Source: Myxococcales bacterium
Lineage (GTDB): Bacteria > Myxococcota_A > Polyangia > Polyangiales > Polyangiaceae
NCBI GenBank assembly: GCA_013298325.1
Contig: JAAFHJ010000202.1
Coordinates: 1-8,093, forward strand
Direction: 5' to 3'
Length of the DNA: 8,093 nt
This document shows, one piece after another, positions 1-6,567 of the stretch (positions are counted from its first letter, which is position 1; the number at the start of each line of letters is the position of its first letter). The notes under the pieces are model-generated. The model saw only the letters and a program-made list of their open reading frames with translations. It ran no database searches and was not told the origin of the DNA. The position numbers were made by a program, and so were the translations under genes.

Positions 1-1398
1 TAGATAGACGAGCCCACCATACGTTTCGATGGTCGTGTTTGGCGGGAGGGACTGCATCCACCCCTCGACGGCATAGCGGGTGTCGGCGGCGAGGTTGACG
101 TCGACCTCGAAGGCTCGAAATAGACCCGCGGCGGCGATAAACGCGGCTGCGGCTGCCGTCCATCGGCGAGGGGTGCCCGTCTTTAACCGTTCGAGGAGGC
201 GGTCGGCCCCGACGCCAGCGTAGGTCGCGAGGTAGAACCACACCGGCATCGCGAACCTATGCTCGGTGCGCCGCGCCTGCATATTGAAGGCAATCGCGAA
301 GGAAACTGCAAAAAGTGCGGGAAGATACGCTGCGAGCCGTCGGCGCGCACGGCGTGCGGGATCTCTGTCGATCGGCGTCGCCGGCGTGCGGACTTCCACG
401 GCGAGGAGGAGTCCGAAGGGGACGAGCGCCAGGAGCGGCCACGCAACGTGTTCGGGGGCGGCAACGAGCAGCGCCTTCGCGACCCGAAGTCGCCCGGACC
501 AATCCTTGGCGTACTCGGCATAGTCTTGGCTCGCGGAACCGAGCAAGAAGCGCACGCGCGCGCGAAATCCGAGCGGATTGAAAAACGCACCGTCGAAGGC
601 AAGTAGTGCAACGACGCCAGTCGCGATTGCCGCCAAAGATTTTTTGACGAAGTTTGGCCGGTCTGACGCCGGCGTCAGGGCAAGCCAGCCGACGAAGTAG
701 ACCGGTAGGGACAGCAAAAAGAGCGCGTACGCTTGGTCTTTGGTGGCGACAGCGGCGGCTACCGCAACGAGCGGTTTACGCAGTTGATCGGGCCGGTTCT
801 CGACGAGCGCCTTGGTAAGAAGTGCGAGCGCCACTCCGCTCCAAGCAAGAAACGGGACGTCTAGATTAGACGTATGAATGTAGAATGAGAGCGAAGTCAG
901 CCCCGCCGAGGATAGTGCCGCAAATGCGGCCGCACGTCGTCCGTGCGTCGCTCGAAACGTACGGTAAATGGCCGCAGCAAGAACTCCACTTGCAACGAGG
1001 GCCACAGTGCGTGCAATGAGCGAAACACCAATAGCCGTAGTTGGTTCTAAAAATCCGGCGATCAATCCTTCTTTTGTGAGCGAAGGAGCCTGGATGGCTG
1101 CGCGGATCCCCAACGGCAAACTGAGGACCGCGAGCAGCAGAAGGTGCAGCGGGGGATAGGTGTAATAATCGCCAGGCGTAAACGTGAAGGCGATCCCCGG
1201 GAAGACGTCGCGTGGTGCGATTCCATCGTTGTCCCAGGACCATGTCCCTTCGAGTCCCCACCCGATTCCCCAGACGCGCACCGCAAGGAACGCCGTAAAG
1301 ACGAGGAGAAACAGTGGCGCGACGGCCCGCCCTCCGATGGCAAACCGGTCGAGCCACCGCCGCAGGTTTCGAATGCGCGCCGTCACGCGCCGCGCCAT
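1..1398 (-). CDS. Family 39-like (GT-C) membrane glycosyltransferase, partial; C-terminus lies beyond the window's left edge
   Basis: The minus strand is open for 466 codons from an ATG at 1398 to the window edge with no stop, so the C-terminus is missing. The protein is strongly hydrophobic. I see roughly 11-13 candidate membrane segments, for example near residues 25-44, 83-100, 123-146, 155-172, 181-197, 222-241, 252-272, 318-336, 356-371, 384-396 and 412-428. After residue 430 it turns soluble. Motifs typical of PMT_2/GT39-like enzymes are present: an acidic first loop (SWDNDG, 54-59), YPPLHLLLL (81-89), TSNLDVP (176-182) and ATKDQAY (218-224). Such enzymes transfer a sugar from a polyprenyl-phosphate donor to a glycan, lipid or protein outside the cytoplasmic membrane; donor and acceptor here are unknown. 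The frame stays open upstream to a stop at 1531-1533, so a GTG at 1461, behind GAGGA, would add 21 residues. It is divergent from mdh. Its codons look less G/C-biased than those of mdh. Confidence 0.85.
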   Translation of the reverse strand, partial: MARRVTARIRNLRRWLDRFAIGGRAVAPLFLLVFTAFLAVRVWGIGWGLEGTWSWDNDGIAPRDVFPGIAFTFTPGDYYTYPPLHLLLLAVLSLPLGIRAAIQAPSLTKEGLIAGFLEPTTAIGVSLIARTVALVASGVLAAAIYRTFRATHGRRAAAFAALSSAGLTSLSFYIHTSNLDVPFLAWSGVALALLTKALVENRPDQLRKPLVAVAAAVATKDQAYALFLLSLPVYFVGWLALTPASDRPNFVKKSLAAIATGVVALLAFDGAFFNPLGFRARVRFLLGSASQDYAEYAKDWSGRLRVAKALLVAAPEHVAWPLLALVPFGLLLAVEVRTPATPIDRDPARRARRRLAAYLPALFAVSFAIAFNMQARRTEHRFAMPVWFYLATYAGVGADRLLERLKTGTPRRWTAAAAAFIAAAGLFRAFEVDVNLAADTRYAVEGWMQSLPPNTTIETYGGLVYL

Positions 1399-1650
1399 AG
1401 CACGAGCCGCTTCCGACGGCGGGACCGTTACAGGCGATTTGCGCGCTGGCGGGAACTCCACCGGTCCTCGGCGACGACGATTGAAACTCGGCCGCGGGTG
1501 CTCTAACGAGGCGCGTCGTGTAGCGCTGCGTTACCGAGCTTCGGGGCACCGGCTCTTCGGTCCGTTCGCGCTACGCTGAAATCCCCTCGGAGCCGGCATC
1601 GTTTCCGGCAAAATAGACGCTGTTCGCAGCGATTTCGGAGTGCACGCACC
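1399..1650. promoter_or_regulatory. Divergent intergenic spacer between the GT-C gene and mdh
   Basis: This 252-bp spacer separates two divergent start codons, so promoters for both should lie here, although I find no convincing -35/-10 pair. It has two structured parts. GTGTAGCGC (1518-1526) pairs with GCGCTACGC (1568-1576), giving 9 pairs with one G-T, and encloses smaller dyads: CCGA/TCGG at 1534-1544 and ACCG/CGGT at 1548-1561. A second hairpin, GCCGG/CCGGC (1592-1596 with 1605-1609), follows. The mdh ribosome site is probably GGAG at 1637-1640, ten bases before the ATG. If the GT-C gene starts at GTG 1461, the spacer shrinks to about 190 bp. No further gene is supported here. Confidence 0.5.
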
Positions 1651-2637
1651 ATGAAGACTCCCGTTCGTGTCGCAGTCACCGGCGCCGCCGGCCAGATCGG
1701 TTACGCGCTTCTCTTCCGTATCGCCGCTGGCGAAATGCTCGGGAAAGATCAGCCGGTTATCCTCCACCTCCTCGAGGTGCCGCAGGCGCTCGCGACCCTG
1801 ACCGGCGTCGCCATGGAACTCCGCGACTGCGCGTTCCCGACGCTCGTCGATATCGTCGCTTCTGACGACCCGAACGTCGCATTCAAGGATGTCGACTACG
1901 CCATCCTCGTCGGCGCCCGCCCGCGCGGCCCCGGCATGGAGCGCAAGGACCTCCTCGAGGCGAATGCGGCGATCTTCTCGGTTCAGGGCAAGGCGCTCAA
2001 CGACAACGCGAAGAAGAACGTCAAGGTCCTCGTCGTTGGCAACCCGGCGAACACGAACGCCCTCATCGCTCAGCAGAACGCGCCCGACCTCGACGCGCGC
2101 AACTTCACGGCGATGGTCCGCCTCGACCACAACCGCGCGATTTCTCAGCTTGCCGAGAAGACCGGCGCCCGCAACGCCGACATCACCAAGGTCACGATCT
2201 GGGGCAACCACAGCTCGACTCAATATCCGGACCTCCACACGACCATCGTCGACGGCAAGGCGGCCCTCTCGGTCGTCGACCAGGCTTGGTACGAGACCTC
2301 GTTCATCCCGGTCGTTCAGCAGCGCGGCGCGGCGATCATCAAGGCCCGCGGCGCCTCTTCGGCCGCGTCGGCCGCGTCGGCCGCGATCGACCACATCCGC
2401 GACTGGGCCCTCGGCACCGCCGACGGCGACTGGACCTCGATGGCGGTCCCCTCGGACGGCTCCTACGGCATCCCCGCCGGCGTCATCTACGGGTTCCCCT
2501 GCACCACGAAGAACGGCGACTACGCGATCGTTCAGGGCCTCGAACTCAACGAGTTCTCGAAGGCGCGGATGGCGGCGACCGACAAGGAGCTCCGTGAGGA
2601 GCGCGCCGCGGTCGAGCACCTCTTCCCGAAGAAGTGA
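1651..2637 (+). CDS. mdh: Malate dehydrogenase (NAD-dependent)
   Basis: This complete 328-residue protein catalyses reversible oxidation of malate to oxaloacetate with NAD in the cytoplasmic TCA cycle. It belongs to the cytosolic/Thermus/beta-proteobacterial MDH group, and the length is normal for that group. The N-terminal Rossmann motif is TGAAGQIG (10-17), and E42 after the second strand fits NAD rather than NADP. Substrate-binding arginines lie in the mobile-loop segment ARPRGPGMERKD (R92, R98) and at R162. D159 (in RLDHNR) and H187 (in WGNHSS) form the catalytic relay. The family's ARG-SSAASAA helix starts near 232, and its serine/alanine part is written as three identical 9-base units. 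The ATG is preceded by GGAG at 1637-1640. Codon choice is very strongly C/G-ending, as in highly expressed genes. It is flanked by a divergent promoter region and its own terminator, so it is probably monocistronic and unrelated to the surrounding glycan genes. Confidence 0.97.
   Translation: MKTPVRVAVTGAAGQIGYALLFRIAAGEMLGKDQPVILHLLEVPQALATLTGVAMELRDCAFPTLVDIVASDDPNVAFKDVDYAILVGARPRGPGMERKDLLEANAAIFSVQGKALNDNAKKNVKVLVVGNPANTNALIAQQNAPDLDARNFTAMVRLDHNRAISQLAEKTGARNADITKVTIWGNHSSTQYPDLHTTIVDGKAALSVVDQAWYETSFIPVVQQRGAAIIKARGASSAASAASAAIDHIRDWALGTADGDWTSMAVPSDGSYGIPAGVIYGFPCTTKNGDYAIVQGLELNEFSKARMAATDKELREERAAVEHLFPKK
2359..2385 (+). repeat. Three perfect tandem 9-bp units inside mdh
   Basis: TCGGCCGCG occurs three times head to tail in the mdh reading frame and encodes three Ser-Ala-Ala units (residues 237-245). 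Related enzymes have a similar Ser/Ala-rich stretch here, so the protein sequence is normal, but the exact DNA repetition would permit slippage in 9-base, frame-preserving steps. Confidence 0.8.
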
Positions 2638-2656
2638 TCGTTCACGACATCGCTTG

Positions 2657-2692
2657 AAAGGCGCGAAGAGAGCGATCTCTTCGCGCCTTTTT
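2657..2692 (+). terminator. Rho-independent terminator of mdh
   Basis: A perfect 15-bp stem (2657-2671 with 2676-2690) closes on the tetraloop GCGA and runs into five T's (2688-2692), starting 19 bases after the mdh stop codon. The GC-rich stem, GNRA-type loop and T tract make this a strong intrinsic terminator. With an A-rich 5' stem end, it may also act on minus-strand transcripts. Confidence 0.93.
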
Positions 2693-2720
2693 CTATTGCG
2701 TTAGTTTTCACAACAAACGA

Positions 2721-2755
2721 GAAACCCGCCGATCCAAGAGGGAACGACGGGTTTC
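2721..2755 (-). terminator. Probable terminator of the minus-strand GT4 gene
   Basis: GAAACCCGCCG (2721-2731) pairs with CGACGGGTTTC (2745-2755), giving 11 pairs including one G-T on the minus-strand RNA and a 13-base loop. On the minus strand it lies 19 bases after the stop of the upstream glycosyltransferase and is followed by the T-rich TCGTTTGTTGTG. The T tract is interrupted, so it is weaker than the mdh terminator. A small GCGAA/TTCGC hairpin (2763-2775) also abuts the stop codon. Confidence 0.7.
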
Positions 2756-2774
2756 CGTTTGTGCGAAGGATTCG

Positions 2775-4331
2775 CTATTTTGCCGTGTGCATCTGCGGAT
2801 GCTTGGCTTCGTTCTTGGCGTGCGCGGGGCGGACTTTGCCGATGAGCGCCGTCATCCCGTTGTAAAGTGCCCACGGACGGAAATCCCGCGCCGTCGTCCA
2901 CCAGCGGAAGAGCCGCGGCCGCTCGGAGGCCGGGCGATCACCGCTCGTCTTGATGTGGTCCTGGGCCGAAGTAAACGCGTTTGCAATCTTCGTTTGAACG
3001 GCGACCGGCGAGCAGCGTTCTCGTGCGAACCGCGACGCGGCGGTCCCGAGGCGCTGACGGAGCCCTGCATCGCGATACAGGTTCACCGCGGCGCGACCGA
3101 AGCTCGCGTCGGCGGCGGCTTCGTCATCCCGGTCGTTCCCCGGTGCGAGGAGAAGTCCGTTCATTCCATCCTGAATTTGGTAGCTCGCCCCCATGCCATC
3201 GGCGAAACCGACGGTCGGCGTGCCGCACCAGAGCGCTTCCCCGAGGACGTTCCCGTAGGTCTCGGAGAGAGAGGTGTGCAGGAACACATCGGCGTAGCCG
3301 TACCAATCGACCATCTTGGTAAACGGCACTTCTCCCGGGAAGAAGACCTTGTCGCCAACGCCAAGCTCTTGGGCGATTCGCTTGTAAAATTCGGTGTCGG
3401 GGCCAAGCCCGAGCAGCGTGAGCGTTGCGTCGGGGAGCGCAGGGACAATGTGCTTCGCGAAGATGCGGATCGTGCGATCCTGGCACTTCTCACGGGTGTG
3501 GCGCCCCGCGACGAGGTAGCGCGGGCCGTCGCCGTGGTGGCCGAGGGCGGCGGGGAAGGGGTCGTCGCCGAGGGGGCGGTCGAAGACTTCGGGCTGCACG
3601 GCGCGCGGAATGACGTGGATCGGCGCAGTGACGCCACGTTCCCGCCAGTAGGTCCGGAGGCCCTCGGAGAGGACGACGAGGCCATCACTTTCATTGAAGA
3701 TGCTCGCGTAGAGCTTCTCGTAAGGGCGTTTGAGCGTCGCGTGGATCGCCGTATGGACCAGCGGGATCTTCGACAGCTCTTCCGGAAGGAGGACGTCATA
3801 GGCGGCGACGAGGTGCGTCGTATTTACGCAAAGAACCGGGATCCCCTTCATGTGGCGCAGCCAGACGCCAAACTTGAGGAGAAGGGAGGTCGTCTGCGCG
3901 AAGACGATGTCGAAGTCGAACTGGTCGGCGTCAAAGACCCACGACTCCATCGGCATCGGCACGTGGAGGCCCGGATACATGGCAACCGGAAGGGACGGGA
4001 GCTCGATGGTGCCCGGCGGAACATCGCCCGGTTTCGACTCGGGGTCCTTCGGGCCGATCACTGTGACGTGGTGACCACACCGTTGCAGTTCTTGATACAG
4101 GAACCGTGTCTGGAACGCGGCACCGTTCGCGTAGGCGATGCGGGTGAAGTCGCTGAGGATGGCAACTTTGAGGGGACGCCCGTGGCGCGCGGCGAGCTGC
4201 GCGAAGGGGGGAAGGTCGGTCACGAGCGACTGCTGGTTGCCCGCTTCCGTCTTCCAAAAGGCCGACCGGGGACCGCCGGACCGCAGCGCGGATGCGGTAT
4301 CGACGATGGGATGCACCGTGGTATCAGGCAC
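2775..4331 (-). CDS. Family 4 (GT-B) glycosyltransferase
   Basis: From the GTG at 4331 this encodes 518 residues. I chose this start because a perfect GGAGG (4337-4341) lies five bases upstream; an ATG at 4445 would add 38 residues and overlap the divergent gene. The N-terminal GT-B domain starts near residue 54 (LKVAILSDFTR), with GAAFQTRFLYQEL (70-82) as the acceptor-side glycine loop and NTTHL at 170-174. The C-terminal donor domain has AGRHTREK (275-282) and the hallmark E-x7-E pair E357/E365 in SETYGNVLGEA, expected to bind the nucleotide sugar. The fold and NTTHL region recall lipid or mannosyl transferases (SQD2/MgtA-like), but donor and acceptor are unknown. The N-terminal 53 residues and a basic, Trp-rich tail (466-518; W477, W478, W487) lie outside the core. 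The protein is probably cytoplasmic and membrane-associated. It is divergent from the other GT4 and convergent with mdh. Confidence 0.9.
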   Translation of the reverse strand: MPDTTVHPIVDTASALRSGGPRSAFWKTEAGNQQSLVTDLPPFAQLAARHGRPLKVAILSDFTRIAYANGAAFQTRFLYQELQRCGHHVTVIGPKDPESKPGDVPPGTIELPSLPVAMYPGLHVPMPMESWVFDADQFDFDIVFAQTTSLLLKFGVWLRHMKGIPVLCVNTTHLVAAYDVLLPEELSKIPLVHTAIHATLKRPYEKLYASIFNESDGLVVLSEGLRTYWRERGVTAPIHVIPRAVQPEVFDRPLGDDPFPAALGHHGDGPRYLVAGRHTREKCQDRTIRIFAKHIVPALPDATLTLLGLGPDTEFYKRIAQELGVGDKVFFPGEVPFTKMVDWYGYADVFLHTSLSETYGNVLGEALWCGTPTVGFADGMGASYQIQDGMNGLLLAPGNDRDDEAAADASFGRAAVNLYRDAGLRQRLGTAASRFARERCSPVAVQTKIANAFTSAQDHIKTSGDRPASERPRLFRWWTTARDFRPWALYNGMTALIGKVRPAHAKNEAKHPQMHTAK

Positions 4332-4385
4332 GTGGACCTCCGAGGCAGCCGCATTCCCGCGTCGCCCTTCGGCGGCAGAGGACGC
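4332..4385. promoter_or_regulatory. 54-bp divergent spacer with a Shine-Dalgarno sequence for each GT4 gene
   Basis: CCTCC at 4337-4341 reads GGAGG on the minus strand, five bases before the GTG at 4331. GAGGA at 4378-4382 lies three bases before the plus-strand ATG at 4386. Between them there are too few bases for two ordinary sigma-70 promoters, and no -10 box is evident. Promoters for one or both genes therefore probably lie inside the opposing gene's coding sequence. Confidence 0.6.
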
Positions 4386-5597
4386 ATGCGCATCGTTGAC
4401 GTTACGGAGTTCTACTCGGAGCGAGGGGGAGGTGTTCGCAGCCATCTCACGGTGAAGAGTCAGATTCTGTGCCAATGGGGGCACGACCAGTTGGTCTTCG
4501 CCCCCGGGCCCCGGAGCGAGCTCCGCGACCACCTGAGTTTCGAAGGGCCCGCTAGCATCGAGCGCCCAGGAAGTGCGAAAATCCGGCGGTTTCGAGGCCC
4601 GTCCGTCCCCTACGACCCGACGTACCATCTGCTTTTTCAGGTACCTGCCGTCGCCCGAGCGATCCGGGAGGCGAAGCCCGATGTCCTTGAGATTCACAGT
4701 CCCTACCTGGGCGCGCTCGCGGCAAACATCGTCCCGCGGTCGAGCTTCGGCATCCGGACGTTCGTCTGGCACTCGGACTTCATCGACACGTACCTCCGCG
4801 AGCGCCTTCGCGAGGTGAAAGTCTCCGACGTGGCTGCCGACCGCCTCCTCGCCCCCTTCTGGGCGGGCGTCCGGGCGCTCCTCTCGCGCTGCGACGCGAC
4901 GATCGTCGCCACCGAGTGGCTTCGCGCCAAGCTCACCGAGCACGGCGTTCCCCGCGTTCGTGTCGTCCCATTTGGCGTCGACAAAGCACTCTTCCGGCCG
5001 GAACTCCGCGACGAAGAGCTCCGTGCGCGTTATCTCGGCGGTCGTCGGGACCGGCGTCTCTTGATCGCCACCGGCCGCTTCGCTGGCGAAAAACGCTGGG
5101 ACGTCATCTTCGCGATGTTCGACCGCATCGCCCTCCAGGCCGACGTCGAATTGCTCATTCTTGGTGACGGTCCTGAAGGCGTCTGGATCCAAGAAGAGGC
5201 AAAGAAGCGCCCGAACGTTCAATTGTTGGGTTTTGAGAAAGACCGAAAGAAACTCGCGACGCTTCTCGCCTCGGGGGATCTATTCCTCCATGCGGCCCCC
5301 TTCGAGACATTTGGATTTGGTCTCGCGGAAGCGATGTGCGCGGGACTGCCGGTCGTGACGCCGAAGGCGGGCGCCGCCGCCGAATTCGACCTCCCTGGCA
5401 CCGTCGTCCACTACCCGGTCCTCGATGGAGATGCGGCGAGCCGTGCCGCTCTTGCGCTCCTCGCCGAAGACCCGGAAACGCTGCGCGCCCAAGCGATTGA
5501 AAACCGCGAACGCATTTCAAGCGTGGAAGATCATTATCGGAATCTCCTCGCGCTCTATGAGGAATTACTCGCAAAACAATCGCGCGAACGTCGCTAG
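4386..5597 (+). CDS. Family 4 (GT-B) glycosyltransferase
   Basis: This gene encodes 403 residues, a normal length for GT4. The frame is open far upstream, but that part is antisense to the neighbouring transferase. The start is set by GAGGA at 4378-4382 and by MRIVDVTEFYSERGGGVRSHL, which matches the usual N-terminal strand and glycine loop of the family. The N-domain includes PDVLEIHSPYLGALA (98-112) and WHSDFIDTYLR (128-138). The linker FGVDKALFRPE (196-206) leads into the donor domain with GRFAGEKRWD (230-239), ILGDGPE (258-264) and the E-x7-E pair E307/E315 in ETFGFGLAEAMCAGLPVV. The enzyme should transfer a sugar from a nucleotide donor with retention of configuration at the cytoplasmic membrane face. 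The sequence resembles GGGVR-type mannosyl- or hexosyl-transferases; the substrate cannot be fixed. Its stop overlaps that of the convergent epimerase gene. Confidence 0.91.
   Translation: MRIVDVTEFYSERGGGVRSHLTVKSQILCQWGHDQLVFAPGPRSELRDHLSFEGPASIERPGSAKIRRFRGPSVPYDPTYHLLFQVPAVARAIREAKPDVLEIHSPYLGALAANIVPRSSFGIRTFVWHSDFIDTYLRERLREVKVSDVAADRLLAPFWAGVRALLSRCDATIVATEWLRAKLTEHGVPRVRVVPFGVDKALFRPELRDEELRARYLGGRRDRRLLIATGRFAGEKRWDVIFAMFDRIALQADVELLILGDGPEGVWIQEEAKKRPNVQLLGFEKDRKKLATLLASGDLFLHAAPFETFGFGLAEAMCAGLPVVTPKAGAAAEFDLPGTVVHYPVLDGDAASRAALALLAEDPETLRAQAIENRERISSVEDHYRNLLALYEELLAKQSRERR
5594..5597. other. Shared CTAG: stop codons of two convergent genes
   Basis: The palindrome CTAG supplies TAG at 5595-5597 for the plus-strand glycosyltransferase and, read on the minus strand, TAG at 5596-5594 for the epimerase. 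The two coding regions thus overlap by four bases with no room for a terminator between them. Confidence 0.95.
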
Positions 5598-6559
5598 CGG
5601 AGGGACGCGATGACCGCCCGCAGCCCGTCGGCGAGCGAAACCTCGGGGACCCACCCGAGTTCGTCGCGGGCGCGGGAGATGCTCGCGTAGGTGGCGTCGA
5701 CGTCGCCGGCCGGTTTTGGCGCAGCGTTCACGCGCGCCGTCCGACCGGTGACCGCTTCGAGGGCGGCAACAAGCGTCCGAAGGTCGACAGTTTCGCCGCG
5801 CCCGAGGTTGAACGCGCGGTGGCCGCAGCGATCGTCGAGGTTCCGGACGGTCGCCTCGATGCCGCGCACGATGTCGCTGACGAACGTGTAGTCGCGGCGC
5901 ATGGAACCATCGCCGAAGAGGTCGATCGGTGCATCCTGCAATAGTTTGGACGCAAACGTTCGTATCGCCATGTCGGGGCGCTGGCGCGGCCCATAAACGG
6001 TGAAAAAACGGAGCGATGCGAGGCGCGCTGCCGGGTGCGTGTTTGCCCACGCTTCGAGGAGGAGCTCGCCGGAGCGCTTTGTGGCCGCGTAGGGGCTCTG
6101 GGGGACGAGCGCGACGTCTTCGTCGGCGGGGAGGCGCGGTGGGTTCCCGTAGACCGACGAACTCGACGCAAACACGAAGCGATCGATCCCGGCGGTTCGC
6201 GCGGCGACGAGGAGCTTCGCCGTGCCGGTGACGTTCACGTCGCAGTAGAAGGCCGGATCGCGCAGGGAAGGGCGAACGCCCGCAATGCCTGCAAGATGCA
6301 CGATCGTATCGTGGCCAGCGACGACGGTGGCGAGCAGGGCGTCATCGCGAATGTCCCCTTCAACGATCGTGAGCGCTTCCGCCTTTGAATGCCGCTGCAG
6401 GAGCGCGGCATTTTCCCGTTTGAGGGCCGAGGAATAGAGAAATCCATCGAAGGCGTCGAGGACGGTGACTCGATCCCCCGCTGCCAGCCGGCTCTCTACA
6501 AAGTGGGAGCCGATGAAGCCGGCGCCGCCGGTGACGAGGAGTCGTTTCGGCGGGGCCAT
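5594..6559 (-). CDS. NAD-dependent sugar epimerase, probably UDP-glucuronate 4-epimerase
   Basis: This is a 321-residue extended short-chain dehydrogenase. The N-terminal dinucleotide motif is TGGAGFIG (10-17), D68 in EGDIRD fits the adenine-side contact, and SSSSVYG (132-138) precedes the catalytic Y157-x3-K161. The segments AGVRPSLRDP (93-102) and LRFFTVYGPRQRPDMA (183-198), followed by LFGDGSMRRDYTFVSDIV, resemble UDP-glucuronate 4-epimerases (plant GAE, bacterial CapI) more than GalE. The expected reaction is UDP-glucuronate to UDP-galacturonate in the cytoplasm. No membrane anchor is seen. I took the ATG at 6559 because TGGAGFIG follows as usual; an open extension to 6679 only antisenses or overlaps ugd. 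It begins eight bases after the ugd stop with no strong ribosome site, suggesting translational coupling. A different UDP-sugar epimerase or decarboxylase-like activity is less likely but possible. Confidence 0.9.
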   Translation of the reverse strand: MAPPKRLLVTGGAGFIGSHFVESRLAAGDRVTVLDAFDGFLYSSALKRENAALLQRHSKAEALTIVEGDIRDDALLATVVAGHDTIVHLAGIAGVRPSLRDPAFYCDVNVTGTAKLLVAARTAGIDRFVFASSSSVYGNPPRLPADEDVALVPQSPYAATKRSGELLLEAWANTHPAARLASLRFFTVYGPRQRPDMAIRTFASKLLQDAPIDLFGDGSMRRDYTFVSDIVRGIEATVRNLDDRCGHRAFNLGRGETVDLRTLVAALEAVTGRTARVNAAPKPAGDVDATYASISRARDELGWVPEVSLADGLRAVIASLR

Positions 6560-6567
6560 GGCGAAGC

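Noticed and set aside
857..873. Perfect 7-bp inverted repeat ACGTCTA-GAT-TAGACGT
   Set aside because: It lies inside the GT-C coding region and encodes the conserved TSNLDV motif. With no second copy seen nearby, coincidence from the coding constraint is the simplest reading.
866..1549. A 227-codon minus-strand open frame in the left region
   Set aside because: It overlaps the hydrophobic GT-C frame out of phase, and its translation is Arg/Ser/Cys-rich without membrane segments or motifs.
1592..1609. GCCGG/CCGGC hairpin before mdh as a terminator
   Set aside because: It is followed by AAAATA rather than T's on the plus strand, and on the minus strand by a GC-rich sequence, so it lacks the features of an intrinsic terminator.
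1531..2619. A 362-codon minus-strand open frame across mdh
   Set aside because: It is the antisense of a certain malate dehydrogenase. Its Arg/Asp/Val-rich repetitive composition is the typical complement of GC-biased codons.
2787..4385. Plus-strand reading frame open for about 530 codons upstream of the GT4 start, suggesting a 936-residue fusion protein
   Set aside because: It is exactly antisense to the minus-strand GT4, whose translation has clear GT-B motifs. The antisense translation is Arg/Glu/Gly-rich and has no recognisable domain. The true start is at 4386, with a ribosome site and the family's N-terminal motif.
4446..5222. Minus-strand extension of the GT4 frame to 5222, giving an 815-residue protein
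   Set aside because: It is antisense to the plus-strand GT4 and has an acidic/arginine-rich composition with no domain. High GC in third codon positions keeps antisense frames open.
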